From Allobosea sp. (GTDB taxonomy: Bacteria; Pseudomonadota; Alphaproteobacteria; Rhizobiales; Kaistiaceae): a stretch of DNA of 64,000 bases. A program made the position numbers and the translations under genes. The stretch lies in contig JAFKFV010000023.1 of assembly GCA_017307955.1 (NCBI GenBank), positions 45,912 through 109,911 of the forward strand. The letters run 5' to 3'. The notes under the pieces are model-generated. The model was not told the origin of the DNA. It was given only the letters and a program-made list of their open reading frames with translations, and did no database searches. Shown here in pieces: positions 48,300 through 57,196 of the stretch. The first letter of the stretch is position 1; the number at the start of each line of letters is the position of its first letter.

Positions 48300-49408
48300 C
48301 AGGAGGTCACCTTGACGCGGTCGAGCCAGAGGGAGAAGCCGACGGCGGGCACGCTGGTGCGCGCGCCGAGCGCCGGCAGCAGGCGGTCATAGCGGCCGCC
48401 GCCGATGACGGGCTGCCCCGCGATGCCGTCCGGATCGTGGATTTCGAAGACGAAGCCCGAATAATAGTCGAGCCGCCGGCCGAAGCCCGACGAGAAGTGA
48501 AGGCGCGAAAAATCGATGCCGCGCCGGGCAAGGCCCTCCGAGCGCTTCTCGAAACCGTCGAGCACGCCGGCGATGTCGAGCGTTTCCTCGGCGGCGAAGC
48601 TCCGGAGCGCGGCAAGCGCGACATCGGGCCGGCCTTCGATGGCGAGGAAGCGCTCGATGGCGGCTCTGGCGCGCGCATCGAGCCCGCCGCCGGCTGCGAG
48701 CGAGGACTGCTCGAGGAAGCGGTCGGCGATCTCGCCGGCCGTGCGCCCGCCCACGGAGCGGATGCCGGCGATCGAGAGCAGGTCCTCGACGATCCGATGC
48801 GCGGCGGCATGGTCGGTGCCGTCGAGCGCGGCGAGGAAACCGGCATGGGCCGGGGCACCGGCGGTGGTCCCGCCCGAGACGCGCTCGACCGCGGCGGCAA
48901 GGCGCGCCGGATCGCCGAAGGCGCGCGACAGCCGCCGCTTCCAGCCGGGCGCGATGCCGAGGGCATCGATCACCGCCGAGAACAGCAGCGAGTCGCCGAT
49001 CCGGACATCGGGATTGGCGACGCCGTAGAGATTGGCCGCATCGATCGCCAGCGCCAGCACGTCGCCATCGGCGGTGGCGCGGTCGGTGCGGCCGAAGGAT
49101 TCGACGCCGGCCTGATGGAATTCGCCGCTCGCGCCGGCGCGGTGGCGGAAGACCGGGCCGATATAGGCATAGTCGGCGACGCGGTGGGCATCGCCGCTGG
49201 CGAGATGATGCAGGCAGACGGGGATGGTGAATTCGGGACGCAGGCAGAGCTCGCGCCCGTCCGGCCCGCTGGTGAGGTAAAGGCGACGGCGGAGATCCTC
49301 GCCGGCGACCTCGAGGAAGACGGTGGCGTCGGAGAGGATCGGCGGGTCGACGAAGCGATAGCCGGCCTCGGACAAGAGGATGCGCAGCGGCGCGGTATCG
49401 ACGGTCAT
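48299..49408 (-). CDS. hisZ: ATP phosphoribosyltransferase regulatory subunit HisZ
   Basis: 369 residues, a catalytically inactive HisRS-like protein that binds histidine and gives feedback control to HisG. RFVDPPILSDATVFLEVAGEDLR, then LCLRPEFTIPVCLHHL and VFRHRAGASGEFHQAGVE match class II tRNA-synthetase motifs without the full active site. Overlaps hisS by 4 bp (ATGA) and hisG by 1. Confidence 0.95.
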   Translation of the reverse strand: MTVDTAPLRILLSEAGYRFVDPPILSDATVFLEVAGEDLRRRLYLTSGPDGRELCLRPEFTIPVCLHHLASGDAHRVADYAYIGPVFRHRAGASGEFHQAGVESFGRTDRATADGDVLALAIDAANLYGVANPDVRIGDSLLFSAVIDALGIAPGWKRRLSRAFGDPARLAAAVERVSGGTTAGAPAHAGFLAALDGTDHAAAHRIVEDLLSIAGIRSVGGRTAGEIADRFLEQSSLAAGGGLDARARAAIERFLAIEGRPDVALAALRSFAAEETLDIAGVLDGFEKRSEGLARRGIDFSRLHFSSGFGRRLDYYSGFVFEIHDPDGIAGQPVIGGGRYDRLLPALGARTSVPAVGFSLWLDRVKVTS

Positions 49409-50889
49409 CGGGCGTCTCCCTCGAGGATCCGGCGCACCGCCGCGACGAGATCGCTCTCGGGAACTTCGACCTGGGCCGGTCGTTCCTCGCGCCAGGTCGC
49501 GTTGTCGGCGATGCCGGCGGACAGCTGCTTGCCGAGCGCGAGGTCCTTGATCTGCACGACGCCCTTGGCCTTCTCGTCGCCGCCCTGGATGACGACGCAG
49601 GGGCTGTTGCGCTTGTCGGCATATTTGAGCTGCGCCTTCGGCCCCGAACCGCCGAGATAGAGCTCGGCGCGGATGCCGGCGTCGCGCAGCGCCTTCACCA
49701 TGCGCTGGTAGTCGCCCATGCGGTCGCGGTCGAAGACGGTCACGACAACCGGGCCGGGCTCGGGAGCCGCGGAAATCTTGCCGAGCGCCGTCAGCGCCGC
49801 CATCAGCCGCGAGACGCCGATCGAGAAGCCCGTGCCCGGGACGCTCTCGGAACGGAAGCGCCCGACCAGCCCGTCATAGCGCCCGCCGCCGCCGATCGAG
49901 CCGAACCGCGCCGGCTCGCCCTTCTCGTTGACGGTCTCGAACAGCAGTTCGGCCTCGAAGACGGGGCCGGTGTAGTATTCGAGTCCGCGGACGACGGAGG
50001 GGTCGATCTTGATGCGGTCGGGGCCATAGCCGGCCGATTTGATCAGTGTCTCGATCTCTTCAAGTTCCGCGACCCCTGCGAGGCCTTGCGAGTTGCCGTT
50101 GACGAGGGCGCGAAGGCCGAGAAAGACGGCGCTTTCCGACGCCGTGCCGACATAGGCGAGCATGGTGTCGATCGCCGACGCGTCCAGCCCCGCGCCCTTC
50201 GTGAAGTCGCCGCTTTCGTCCTTGCGGCCTTCGCCGAGCAGCAGGCGCACGCCTTCGGGGCCGAACTTGTCGAGCTTGTCGATGGCGCGGAGCACGGTCA
50301 GCCGGCGGCCGGCGTTCTCGTCGCCGGCGAGGCCGATGGCCTCCATCACGCCGTCGAGCACCTTGCGGTTGTTGACGCGGATGACGTACTGGCCGCGCTC
50401 GAGGCCGAGCGCCTCCAGCGTATCGGCCATCATCATGCACATCTCGGCGTCGGCGGCAGGCGAGGCGGCGCCGATCGTGTCGGCGTCGAACTGCATGAAC
50501 TGGCGGAAGCGGCCGGGGCCGGGCTTCTCGTTGCGGAACACCCAGCCGGCGCGGTAACTGCGATAGGGCTTCGGCAGCGCGTCGAAATTCTCCGCGACAT
50601 AGCGGGCGAGCGGCGCCGTCAGGTCATAGCGCAGCGACAGCCACTGCTCGTCGTCGTCCTGGAAGGAGAAGACGCCCTCGTTCGGCCGGTCCTGGTCGGG
50701 CAGGAACTTGCCGAGCGCGTCGGTATATTCGATGAGCGGGGTCTCGACTGGCTCGAAGCCGTAGCGCTCATAGACCTCGCGGATCGCGGCCAGCATGCGC
50801 TCGGTCGCCTTGATGGTGCCGGCATGGCGATCGACGAGCCCGCGCGGCAACCGTGCCTTCAAGGCATTCGTCTTCGGTTTCTCGGCCAT
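49405..50889 (-). CDS. hisS: Histidyl-tRNA synthetase
   Basis: 494 residues. Charges tRNA-His. Motif 1 EPVETPLIEY near 46, motif 2 AGWVFRNEKPGPGRFRQFMQFD near 127, GLEYYTGPVFEA, and motif 3 GGGGRYDGLVGRF near 331, with a C-terminal anticodon domain. Longer than E. coli HisS, as in other alphaproteobacteria. First gene of hisS-hisZ-hisG; MAEKPKT start at 50889 taken because the longer frame crosses the terminator of the next gene. Confidence 0.96.
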   Translation of the reverse strand: MAEKPKTNALKARLPRGLVDRHAGTIKATERMLAAIREVYERYGFEPVETPLIEYTDALGKFLPDQDRPNEGVFSFQDDDEQWLSLRYDLTAPLARYVAENFDALPKPYRSYRAGWVFRNEKPGPGRFRQFMQFDADTIGAASPAADAEMCMMMADTLEALGLERGQYVIRVNNRKVLDGVMEAIGLAGDENAGRRLTVLRAIDKLDKFGPEGVRLLLGEGRKDESGDFTKGAGLDASAIDTMLAYVGTASESAVFLGLRALVNGNSQGLAGVAELEEIETLIKSAGYGPDRIKIDPSVVRGLEYYTGPVFEAELLFETVNEKGEPARFGSIGGGGRYDGLVGRFRSESVPGTGFSIGVSRLMAALTALGKISAAPEPGPVVVTVFDRDRMGDYQRMVKALRDAGIRAELYLGGSGPKAQLKYADKRNSPCVVIQGGDEKAKGVVQIKDLALGKQLSAGIADNATWREERPAQVEVPESDLVAAVRRILEGDAR

Positions 50890-50990
50890 GTCGTCGATCC
50901 TTGCTCGATGCTCCCTTGCGAAGCGGGGGTTTCGTAGCCCATCGACCCGGACCCGGCAACCGTCGCGCGGCCTGCGGCGCGTGCCAAAGA

Positions 50991-51014
50991 AAAAGGCCGC
51001 CCCGAAGGGCGGCC
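50991..51014 (-). terminator. Terminator after doxX
   Basis: 8-bp stem GGCCGCCC / GGGCGGCC (50995-51002, 51007-51014), loop CGAA; read on the minus strand it is followed by TTTTTCTTT. It ends the doxX transcript before the hisS promoter region. Confidence 0.85.
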
Positions 51015-51040
51015 CGAAGATGCGGCGCTGCGCCGGCCGA

Positions 51041-51508
51041 TCAGAAGGCGCGGCCGAGCTTGGCGTCGACCGAATAGCGGTTGCCGCCGCGGAAGACGAA
51101 ATAGAGCGCGGCGAAGAACCAGAGGCTCGCATATTCGAAGCCGCCGGTCTGCATGAAGAAGCCGTTGCCGATATGCACGCTGAAGATCGCGACGAGCAGC
51201 AGGATGCAGACCGCGACGGCCGCCGGGCGGGTCAGAAGGCCGATCGCCAGCAGGATGCCGCCGAAGAACTCCGTGCCGCCGGCGAGGACCGCCATCAGCA
51301 TCGCCGGCTCGAGGCCGATCTGCGCGAAGAAGCCGGCCGTGCCGGAAATGCCGCCGCCGCCGAACATGCCGAACAGCTTCTGCGCGCCATGCGGCACCAT
51401 CCAGAGGCCGACGACGGCGCGCAGCACCGCCTCGAACAGCGGCGTGCCGCCGGCATAGAGACCGCCGAGGGCGGGGATGATCAGCTTCTGGCTGGACGTG
51501 TCGCTCAT
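51041..51508 (-). CDS. DoxX family membrane protein
   Basis: 155 residues, four membrane helices (VVGLWMVPHGAQKLFGMFGG, LMAVLAGGTEFFGGILLAIG, AAVAVCILLLVAIFSVHI, SLWFFAALYFVF). DoxX family, commonly linked to redox stress or quinone/thiosulfate metabolism; role here unknown. Its own GGAG seven bases before ATG 51508 supports independent translation even though the ATP-grasp frame upstream runs into it without a stop. Confidence 0.85.
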   Translation of the reverse strand: MSDTSSQKLIIPALGGLYAGGTPLFEAVLRAVVGLWMVPHGAQKLFGMFGGGGISGTAGFFAQIGLEPAMLMAVLAGGTEFFGGILLAIGLLTRPAAVAVCILLLVAIFSVHIGNGFFMQTGGFEYASLWFFAALYFVFRGGNRYSVDAKLGRAF

Positions 51509-52510
51509 TGTGAACTCCGGATTATCGGCGGTCGTCGCCGCGAATGTCTGGACATTCCTTACGCCAGTTCGATTGTCTCCTGAACTGGCGCCAGAGTCGA
51601 CGCAGTGTTCAATCTCATTGAACGACGTTGTCGTGAGCGGCGTGTGAGCGGTTCGCGCCGAGCCGAGCCTCGCGCGGATATGCTCGTCGAGCCCGGTCGC
51701 GAGATTGCCGGCATTGGCCTTGAGGTAGTCGCGCAGCGTCGGCGAGGCTCCCGGCGTGCGGTTGGCGTCGAGCAGGATCGGCATTCCGTCATGGATGACG
51801 AAGTCGAACTTGCCATAGTCGAAGCCGAGCCGCTCGCGCTCGGCGCGGATCGCGTCCGGCACCTCGGCCGGGCTGCGCGAGACCATGCCGGCCGCCTTCA
51901 CGATCCGCTCGCTGGAGACATGCCGCGTGCAGCGTTCGCGCGTCCCCGCGAAGACCCAGGTCCGGAGCACGAAGCCATCAGGGTCGAGCTCGGGCAGGAA
52001 GCGCTCGACGACGAGCGTCTCGTCGGCCCATACATGGTCAGGAACCGCGTCGACGCCATCGAGCACGGCATAGGGCGCCGGCGCCCCTAGCCCGGGAAAC
52101 GGCTCCGGCCTTCCGGCAGCGCGCGCGTGGGCGTTCAGCCGCAGTTCCGGTTCGCCGCCGCAATTGATGTCGCTCTTGACGATGACGGGACCGCGCCAGC
52201 CATCGCCCGGCGAGACCAGGATACGGCTCACGCGCCGCTTCGAGATGTCTGCCGTGCCGGCATTCAGCGTCAGCGCGAATCGCTCGGATAGGTCGAGATA
52301 GGGCTGGGGAATGCGCGTGCAGTCGACATGCATCAGCGCGACATCGCCCTCGGGCGGATCGAGCCCGGCGGAGACGAAGGTCTCGTAGCCCATGGATTCT
52401 AGCGCTTCGAGGACATCGAACAGCAGGTAGATGCCGGTGGCGGGCTGGCCGGGAGCGGGACGGCTGGCGAACGCGTCGAATTCGTGTGTGATGACGACGA
52501 GTCTCGGCAT
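51041..52510 (-). CDS. ATP-grasp-like reading frame continuous with DoxX
   Basis: 489 codons without a stop from ATG 52510. Residues 1-~283 look like an ATP-grasp enzyme: PVIVKSDINCGGEPEL near 108 (Lys), then FDFVIHDGMPILLDANRTPGA near 235 (metal ligands Asp/Asn). Residues 284-334 are a linker with unusual A/T-ended codons and several palindromes, then DoxX begins at Met 335. Either a real fusion, or two genes whose first stop was lost or missed by sequencing. I favour two genes. Ligase substrate unknown. Confidence 0.6.
   Translation of the reverse strand: MPRLVVITHEFDAFASRPAPGQPATGIYLLFDVLEALESMGYETFVSAGLDPPEGDVALMHVDCTRIPQPYLDLSERFALTLNAGTADISKRRVSRILVSPGDGWRGPVIVKSDINCGGEPELRLNAHARAAGRPEPFPGLGAPAPYAVLDGVDAVPDHVWADETLVVERFLPELDPDGFVLRTWVFAGTRERCTRHVSSERIVKAAGMVSRSPAEVPDAIRAERERLGFDYGKFDFVIHDGMPILLDANRTPGASPTLRDYLKANAGNLATGLDEHIRARLGSARTAHTPLTTTSFNEIEHCVDSGASSGDNRTGVRNVQTFAATTADNPEFTMSDTSSQKLIIPALGGLYAGGTPLFEAVLRAVVGLWMVPHGAQKLFGMFGGGGISGTAGFFAQIGLEPAMLMAVLAGGTEFFGGILLAIGLLTRPAAVAVCILLLVAIFSVHIGNGFFMQTGGFEYASLWFFAALYFVFRGGNRYSVDAKLGRAF
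51542..51634. promoter_or_regulatory. Cluster of palindromes upstream of doxX
   Basis: Four perfect dyads in 93 bp: GAATGTC-TG-GACATTC (51542-51557), CGCCAGTTC-N11-GAACTGGCG (51562-51590), TTCAAT-CTC-ATTGAA (51608-51622), ACGAC-GTT-GTCGT (51622-51634). Looks like a promoter/operator or terminator region, although it lies within the continuous ATP-grasp/DoxX frame. Confidence 0.55.
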
Positions 52511-52557
52511 GCCCGCGGCCGTCCCGATTCCATGATTGACCGCGACAGAGGATAGCG

Positions 52558-53358
52558 ATGCTCGAGGAGCGCGAGAACAGGTCCCCGACATGGCAGCGTT
52601 TCGCCGAGGGGCATCGCCGCCTCACCCCGCCGCTCTCGCCAAGCGCGGGCGATGTCGAAACCGCGCGCCGGGCGATTGCGGAGGCCGGTCCGCGCGTCGT
52701 CCTCTTCGGCATGACACCGGCGCTCGCAGGTTTGGGCGAGGACCTGACCGCCTTCGATCATTCGCAGGACGTCATCGACACCGTCTGGCCGGGCGACGGC
52801 GCGGCGCGGCGGGCGGTGCTCGCGGACTGGCTGAGCCTCGGCGAAGAGGTGGGTCGCTTCGACGCGGCGCTCGGCGACGGGGCGCTGAATTCAGTCGGCG
52901 CCGCTCTGCCGGAGATGATGGGTGTCGTGGCTCGGCTGCTGAGGCCGGGCGGCGTCGCGGCGCTGCGCGTCTTCGCGGCGCCCGAAGAGCCCGAGACCCC
53001 CGACGATATAAGGCGCGATGTGCTCGGCGGCTGGACCGGCAACCTGCATGCGCTGCGCTGGCGGCTCGGCATGGCGCTCGCCGCCGACCGGCCGGGCCGC
53101 GTGCTGCCCGTGCGCGAGATCGTCGCCGCGTTCGACGCGCTGTTCCCGGACCGCGAGACGCTCGCGGCGGCGACCGGCTGGTCGAGAAGCGAGATCGACG
53201 CCGTCGACCTCACCCGCGACGCCGACTATGCGCTCGCTTTCCCGCCTGTCTCGACCTTCGCCGATCTGGCACGGCGCCACTTCGCCGAGGTCCGCGTGGT
53301 GGAGGCGGGCGGCTATCCGCTCGCCGCCCGCTGTCCGACGCTGCTGCTGCGCCGCTGA
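52558..53358 (+). CDS. SAM-dependent methyltransferase-like protein
   Basis: 266 residues. Rossmann-like opening (PRVVLFGMTPALAGLGEDLTAFDHS) in place of the classic GxGxG, DAALGDGALNSVG as the acidic loop, and MGVVARLLRPGGVAALRVFA like the post-III block of class I methyltransferases. The nucleotide motif is degenerate, so activity is uncertain. Divergent from the ATP-grasp gene, 47 bp apart. Confidence 0.65.
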   Translation: MLEERENRSPTWQRFAEGHRRLTPPLSPSAGDVETARRAIAEAGPRVVLFGMTPALAGLGEDLTAFDHSQDVIDTVWPGDGAARRAVLADWLSLGEEVGRFDAALGDGALNSVGAALPEMMGVVARLLRPGGVAALRVFAAPEEPETPDDIRRDVLGGWTGNLHALRWRLGMALAADRPGRVLPVREIVAAFDALFPDRETLAAATGWSRSEIDAVDLTRDADYALAFPPVSTFADLARRHFAEVRVVEAGGYPLAARCPTLLLRR

Positions 53359-55116
53359 TCAGGCCGGAACGGCCTCCGGCTCGGCGTCCTCGACGACGCG
53401 GTGGATGCCGTTTTCGCCCTTGGCGAGGCGGAGGAAGCGCTGGTGCAGCGGCACGAGGCTCGCCCGGTGGCCGATCGAGACGATCGTCGATTCGGGCAGC
53501 TTCTCGTCGAGCAGCCGGTAGACCTCCACCTGCCCGGCCTCGTCGAGCGCGCTCGTCGCCTCGTCGAGAAGCAGCCAGTCGGGGCGATGGATGAGGGCGC
53601 GGGCGATGGCGACGCGCTGCTGCTCGCCGCCGGACAGGCGGTTGCCCCAGTTCGCCTGCTCCTCGAGATGCTCGGACAGCCAGCCAAGCTTCACCGTCTC
53701 AAGCGCCTCGCGGGCGGTCTCGGGCGTGATCGAATCGGGGTCATCCGGATAGGCGAGCGCGGCGCGCAGCGTGCCGAGCGGCATATAGGCGTTCTGCGGC
53801 AGGATCAGCAGATCGCCCTTCACGGGGATATGCGCCGCGCCGTCTCCGAAGGGCCAGATGCCGGCCAGCGCGCGGAAGAGGCTGGTCTTGCCGGAGCCGG
53901 ACGGCCCGGTGACCAGCACCCGCTCGCGCGGGGCGATGGTGAGGCTCGGCACCTCGACGATCGCGCGGCCATCGGGGAGACGGACCAGGAGATTGTCGAT
54001 CGCGAGCATCGGCCTGGCCTCGTCCTTGACGAGTTTCGGCCCGGCGGCGGCCTCGGCCTCGGTCGTCCGGAGCGAGGTGTCGAAGCCGTCGAGACGATTC
54101 ACGACCGCCTTCCAGACGGCCAGGGTGTCGTAATTGTTGGCGAAGAAGGAGAGCGCCGCCTGGACCACGCCGAAGGCCTGGGCGATCTGCATCAGCCGGC
54201 CGAGTTCCATGTCGGTCGTGAAATAGAGCGGCGCCACGACGACGAACGGGAAGATGATGGCGATCTGCCCGAAACCGCTCTGGTAGAAGTTGAGCCATTT
54301 CTGCCGCAGCATCAGGCGGAAATAGTTGGCGACGACATGGGCGAAGCGTGCGCCGAGCTGGCGCCGCTCGGCCGGCTCGCCGTTGAGGAGAGCGATCTCC
54401 TCGCCATTCTCGCGGTCGCGGACGAGCGCGAAGCGGAAGTCGGCTTCATAGCGCTGCTGCAGGAAGTTGATGCTGACAAGCGCCCGGCCGATGAAGTGGG
54501 CCAGCACCGTGCCGATGACCGAGTAGATCAGCGCCGCCCAGACCAGATAGCCGGGGATGTGGTAGCTCTGCCCGAACAGGAGCAGCGGCTGGTCGCCGGA
54601 GAGGTTCCAGAGGATGACGATGAACGAGACCAGCTGAACGATCTGGCCGAGGATCGCGATGCCGATCTGCAGGGTCAGGTTGACGAACTGGTCCGTATCC
54701 TCGGCGATGCGCTGGTCCGGGTTGTCGGCCGGGTTGCCGGACAGGCGCAGCCGGTAATGACGCGCCTCGGCCATCCAGCGGCCGATATATTGCGCGACCA
54801 TCCATTCGCGCCATCGGATCTGCAGCCACTGGCGCAGATAGGTCTGGTAGGTTCCCGAAAGGATGCTGAGCGCCGCAATCCAGGAGAAGACGAAGAACAT
54901 CTGGTGGACGAATTCCGCCCAGTCCTTCTTCTGCAGCGCGTTATAGAAGTCATTGTTCCAGGAATTGTACTGGACGTTGAGCCAGACGCCGAACAGCTGC
55001 AGGCCGATGACGACGGCCAGCATGCCGATCGCGAAGACGCGTTGCTCGGATCGGAAATAGGGGATCGCCAGTCTCAGGATGGTCCGCGTGACGTCGCGGA
55101 TCGCGGCAAAGCGCAT
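53359..55116 (-). CDS. ABC transporter, SbmA/BacA-type membrane domain fused to ATPase (YddA-like)
   Basis: 585 residues. N-terminal SbmA_BacA membrane domain with ~6 helices (to ~330; includes VQYNSWNNDFYNALQKKDW). ATPase: Walker A GPSGSGKTS (404-412), signature LSGGEQQRVAIARAL near 501, Walker B WLLLDEAT near 524. Relatives take up peptides, vitamin B12 or very long chain lipids; substrate unknown. Stop abuts the methyltransferase stop (TGATCA). Confidence 0.93.
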   Translation of the reverse strand: MRFAAIRDVTRTILRLAIPYFRSEQRVFAIGMLAVVIGLQLFGVWLNVQYNSWNNDFYNALQKKDWAEFVHQMFFVFSWIAALSILSGTYQTYLRQWLQIRWREWMVAQYIGRWMAEARHYRLRLSGNPADNPDQRIAEDTDQFVNLTLQIGIAILGQIVQLVSFIVILWNLSGDQPLLLFGQSYHIPGYLVWAALIYSVIGTVLAHFIGRALVSINFLQQRYEADFRFALVRDRENGEEIALLNGEPAERRQLGARFAHVVANYFRLMLRQKWLNFYQSGFGQIAIIFPFVVVAPLYFTTDMELGRLMQIAQAFGVVQAALSFFANNYDTLAVWKAVVNRLDGFDTSLRTTEAEAAAGPKLVKDEARPMLAIDNLLVRLPDGRAIVEVPSLTIAPRERVLVTGPSGSGKTSLFRALAGIWPFGDGAAHIPVKGDLLILPQNAYMPLGTLRAALAYPDDPDSITPETAREALETVKLGWLSEHLEEQANWGNRLSGGEQQRVAIARALIHRPDWLLLDEATSALDEAGQVEVYRLLDEKLPESTIVSIGHRASLVPLHQRFLRLAKGENGIHRVVEDAEPEAVPA

Positions 55117-55348
55117 CGGCTCGCTCCAATGGGAAATCGTCGTCGCGCGACTATGGGGAGGGATCCCTGTCGGCGACCTTGCCGGAATGTTACCGGAAGA
55201 TGACAGATAACGGGCGGGCGTTATCGCCGCGGCGGACGCGTCGGGAAGGGCGCGCGGTCATGGAAACCGCGCGCGGACGAGGGAGAGGTCTGAACGGACG
55301 TCTTGCTGCGGGAGGACGCGTCGCGGCCCCACCGGTCGGCCCCGGCCG
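55117..55348. other. Gap upstream of the ABC transporter
   Basis: 232 bp. Contains one dyad, GATAACG-N6-CGTTATC (55206-55225), about 90 bp before the transporter start, possibly regulatory. Nothing else supported. Confidence 0.4.
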
Positions 55349-55990
55349 CTACCAGGGCCAGAGCTTGCTCAGATTGAGGCTCATCTTCTTCTTGGGCGGA
55401 TCCGACATCGGCGCGTTCGGATCGGGCTCGCGATAGGCAACCGGCGGCTCGGTCAGATATTTGCGCACGGGATTGCCATTGGCATCGACCGAGCCGGTCT
55501 TCGCCTTGTGCAATTCATCCCAGGCCTGCTTGCCCTCGGCGCGGCGCTGCGCGTCGTTGCCCTGCGCGGCAGCCATGGCCTGAGCATTGCCGATCGAGGT
55601 CTGGCCGGCCGGCAGCACGAAATTCGGCGAGGGCTTGCCGAAGGAGGCGTCCTTCGCCGCCTTGCGGGCGCGAGCCTCCTGGTCCGGGTCCTTAGGCCAG
55701 TTCGGATCGGCCTCGGCCGAAGCGAGGGTCGGCCCGGAGCCGGGCGTCGGCAGGACATTCGGATTGGGCGGCACGGCGATGTTGCCGCGCGGACGATAGT
55801 CGATCGGCGTCTGCTTGGACGAGCCGAGGCTGGCGATGCCGACCAGATCGGTGATCGTCTGCTCTTCCGGGGACACGCCGGTGCCGTAGGTGGTGCCGGA
55901 GCAGGCTGCGAGCAGACCTGCCAGAAGGCCGAGCGAGGGCAGGGCAGCGAATCGCTGGAAGCTGGATACGGGCATGGGGACCTGGTTCAC
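55349..55990 (-). CDS. Putative lipoprotein
   Basis: 213 residues. Lipobox LLAAC near residue 30 after a hydrophobic signal (LPSLGLLAGLLAAC). The mature part is Pro/Asn/Ala-rich and mostly disordered-looking with no known domain, ending NLSKLWPW. Alternative start at the second Met (55975). Conserved alphaproteobacterial lipoproteins of this kind have no assigned role. Confidence 0.75.
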   Translation of the reverse strand: MNQVPMPVSSFQRFAALPSLGLLAGLLAACSGTTYGTGVSPEEQTITDLVGIASLGSSKQTPIDYRPRGNIAVPPNPNVLPTPGSGPTLASAEADPNWPKDPDQEARARKAAKDASFGKPSPNFVLPAGQTSIGNAQAMAAAQGNDAQRRAEGKQAWDELHKAKTGSVDANGNPVRKYLTEPPVAYREPDPNAPMSDPPKKKMSLNLSKLWPW

Positions 55991-56079
55991 TCCTCGGCAT
56001 CCGGTCGCGGGACGCAGAACGATCCGCCACCATAGACCTATGAAACGGGCGAAATTCCGGCGCCAGTCTTCCGGACCTT

Positions 56080-57090
56080 CTAGGCGATCCCCTCGGCTGC
56101 GGCAAGGCGCGGTCCGCCGGCGAGGCGGAGATCGATGGCCGAGCCGGGGCCGTCGGAAGCGAGAATCGCCCGCGCCGCCAGCGAATCGCGGTCCATTTGC
56201 TCGATCAGCGCCTCGATGGAGGTGAACCGTTCTTCGCCGCGCAGGAAGGCATGCAGCGCGACGCGGACGCTCTCGCCATAGAGATCGCCGGCGAAGTCGA
56301 AGACATGCACTTCGAGCAGCACCGCGCCATTGTCGAAGGTCGGCCGCCGGCCATAGCTCGCGACGCCCGGCAGCAGCGTGCCGTCAGCGCGGGTGAGCGT
56401 GACGGCATAGATCCCGAGCGCCAGGTCGCAGTCGGCTTCGAGACGGATATTGGCCGTCGGATAGCCGAGTTCGCGGCCGCGCTTGTCGCCATGCTGCACG
56501 GCGCCGTTGACGAACCAGCGATAGCCGAGCTCGCCATTGGCGATGCGGATATCGGCCTCGCGCAGCAACCGGCGGATGCGGCTCGCCGAATAGGGCACGC
56601 CGGCGGCGTCGGTCACCGCGTCGACGATCGAGACGGCGAATCCATGCTCGCGCCCGGCCGCCGCGAGGAAATCCGGCGTGCCCAGCCGGTCATGGCCGAA
56701 CTGGAAATCATGGCCGACGATGACGGCGGAGACGGCGAGCTGCTCGACCAGCACCTGGCGGACGAAATCGCCGGCGCTCATCGCTGCGAAGGCGGCGTCG
56801 AAGCGCGCGACGACGACGCCGTCGAGATCGAGCGCCGCCGCGAGTTGTGCCTTGGCCGGCAGCGGCGTCAGGCGGAACACCGGCTCGCCGGGACGCAGCA
56901 CGGAGCGGGGATGCGGCTCGAAGGTCAGGAGCAGGGCCGCGGCGCCGCGCCGGTCGGCCTCGCGGCGGGCGGCGGCGAACAATTCGTGATGGCCGCGATG
57001 CATGCCGTCGAAATTGCCGATCGCCAGCACCGCGCCCTTCATCGGCGTCGGAACCGCGTCGAGCCCGATCAGGGGCGCTGCCTTCAGCAT
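56080..57090 (-). CDS. ribF: Bifunctional riboflavin kinase / FAD synthetase
   Basis: 336 residues. N-terminal FMN adenylyltransferase (AIGNFDGMHRGHHELF near 23, HDFQFGHDRLG near 127) and C-terminal flavokinase (GRELGYPTANIRLE near 204, GVASYGRRPTF). Makes FMN and FAD, used by many enzymes of this window. Confidence 0.96.
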   Translation of the reverse strand: MLKAAPLIGLDAVPTPMKGAVLAIGNFDGMHRGHHELFAAARREADRRGAAALLLTFEPHPRSVLRPGEPVFRLTPLPAKAQLAAALDLDGVVVARFDAAFAAMSAGDFVRQVLVEQLAVSAVIVGHDFQFGHDRLGTPDFLAAAGREHGFAVSIVDAVTDAAGVPYSASRIRRLLREADIRIANGELGYRWFVNGAVQHGDKRGRELGYPTANIRLEADCDLALGIYAVTLTRADGTLLPGVASYGRRPTFDNGAVLLEVHVFDFAGDLYGESVRVALHAFLRGEERFTSIEALIEQMDRDSLAARAILASDGPGSAIDLRLAGGPRLAAAEGIA

Positions 57091-57196
57091 CCTCTATCAG
57101 CCGCAAAAGGTGTGGGGGAACGGTCCGGCGCGAGGCGCCGGCCGCCGCAGAAGCTGCAAGCCCTTGTGCGGCGCGTCAAGCGGATACCGCGTCGCG

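Noticed and set aside
53401..55203. 600-codon plus-strand frame opposite the ABC transporter
   Set aside because: Mirror of a GC-biased gene; the minus strand carries Walker A, signature and Walker B motifs.
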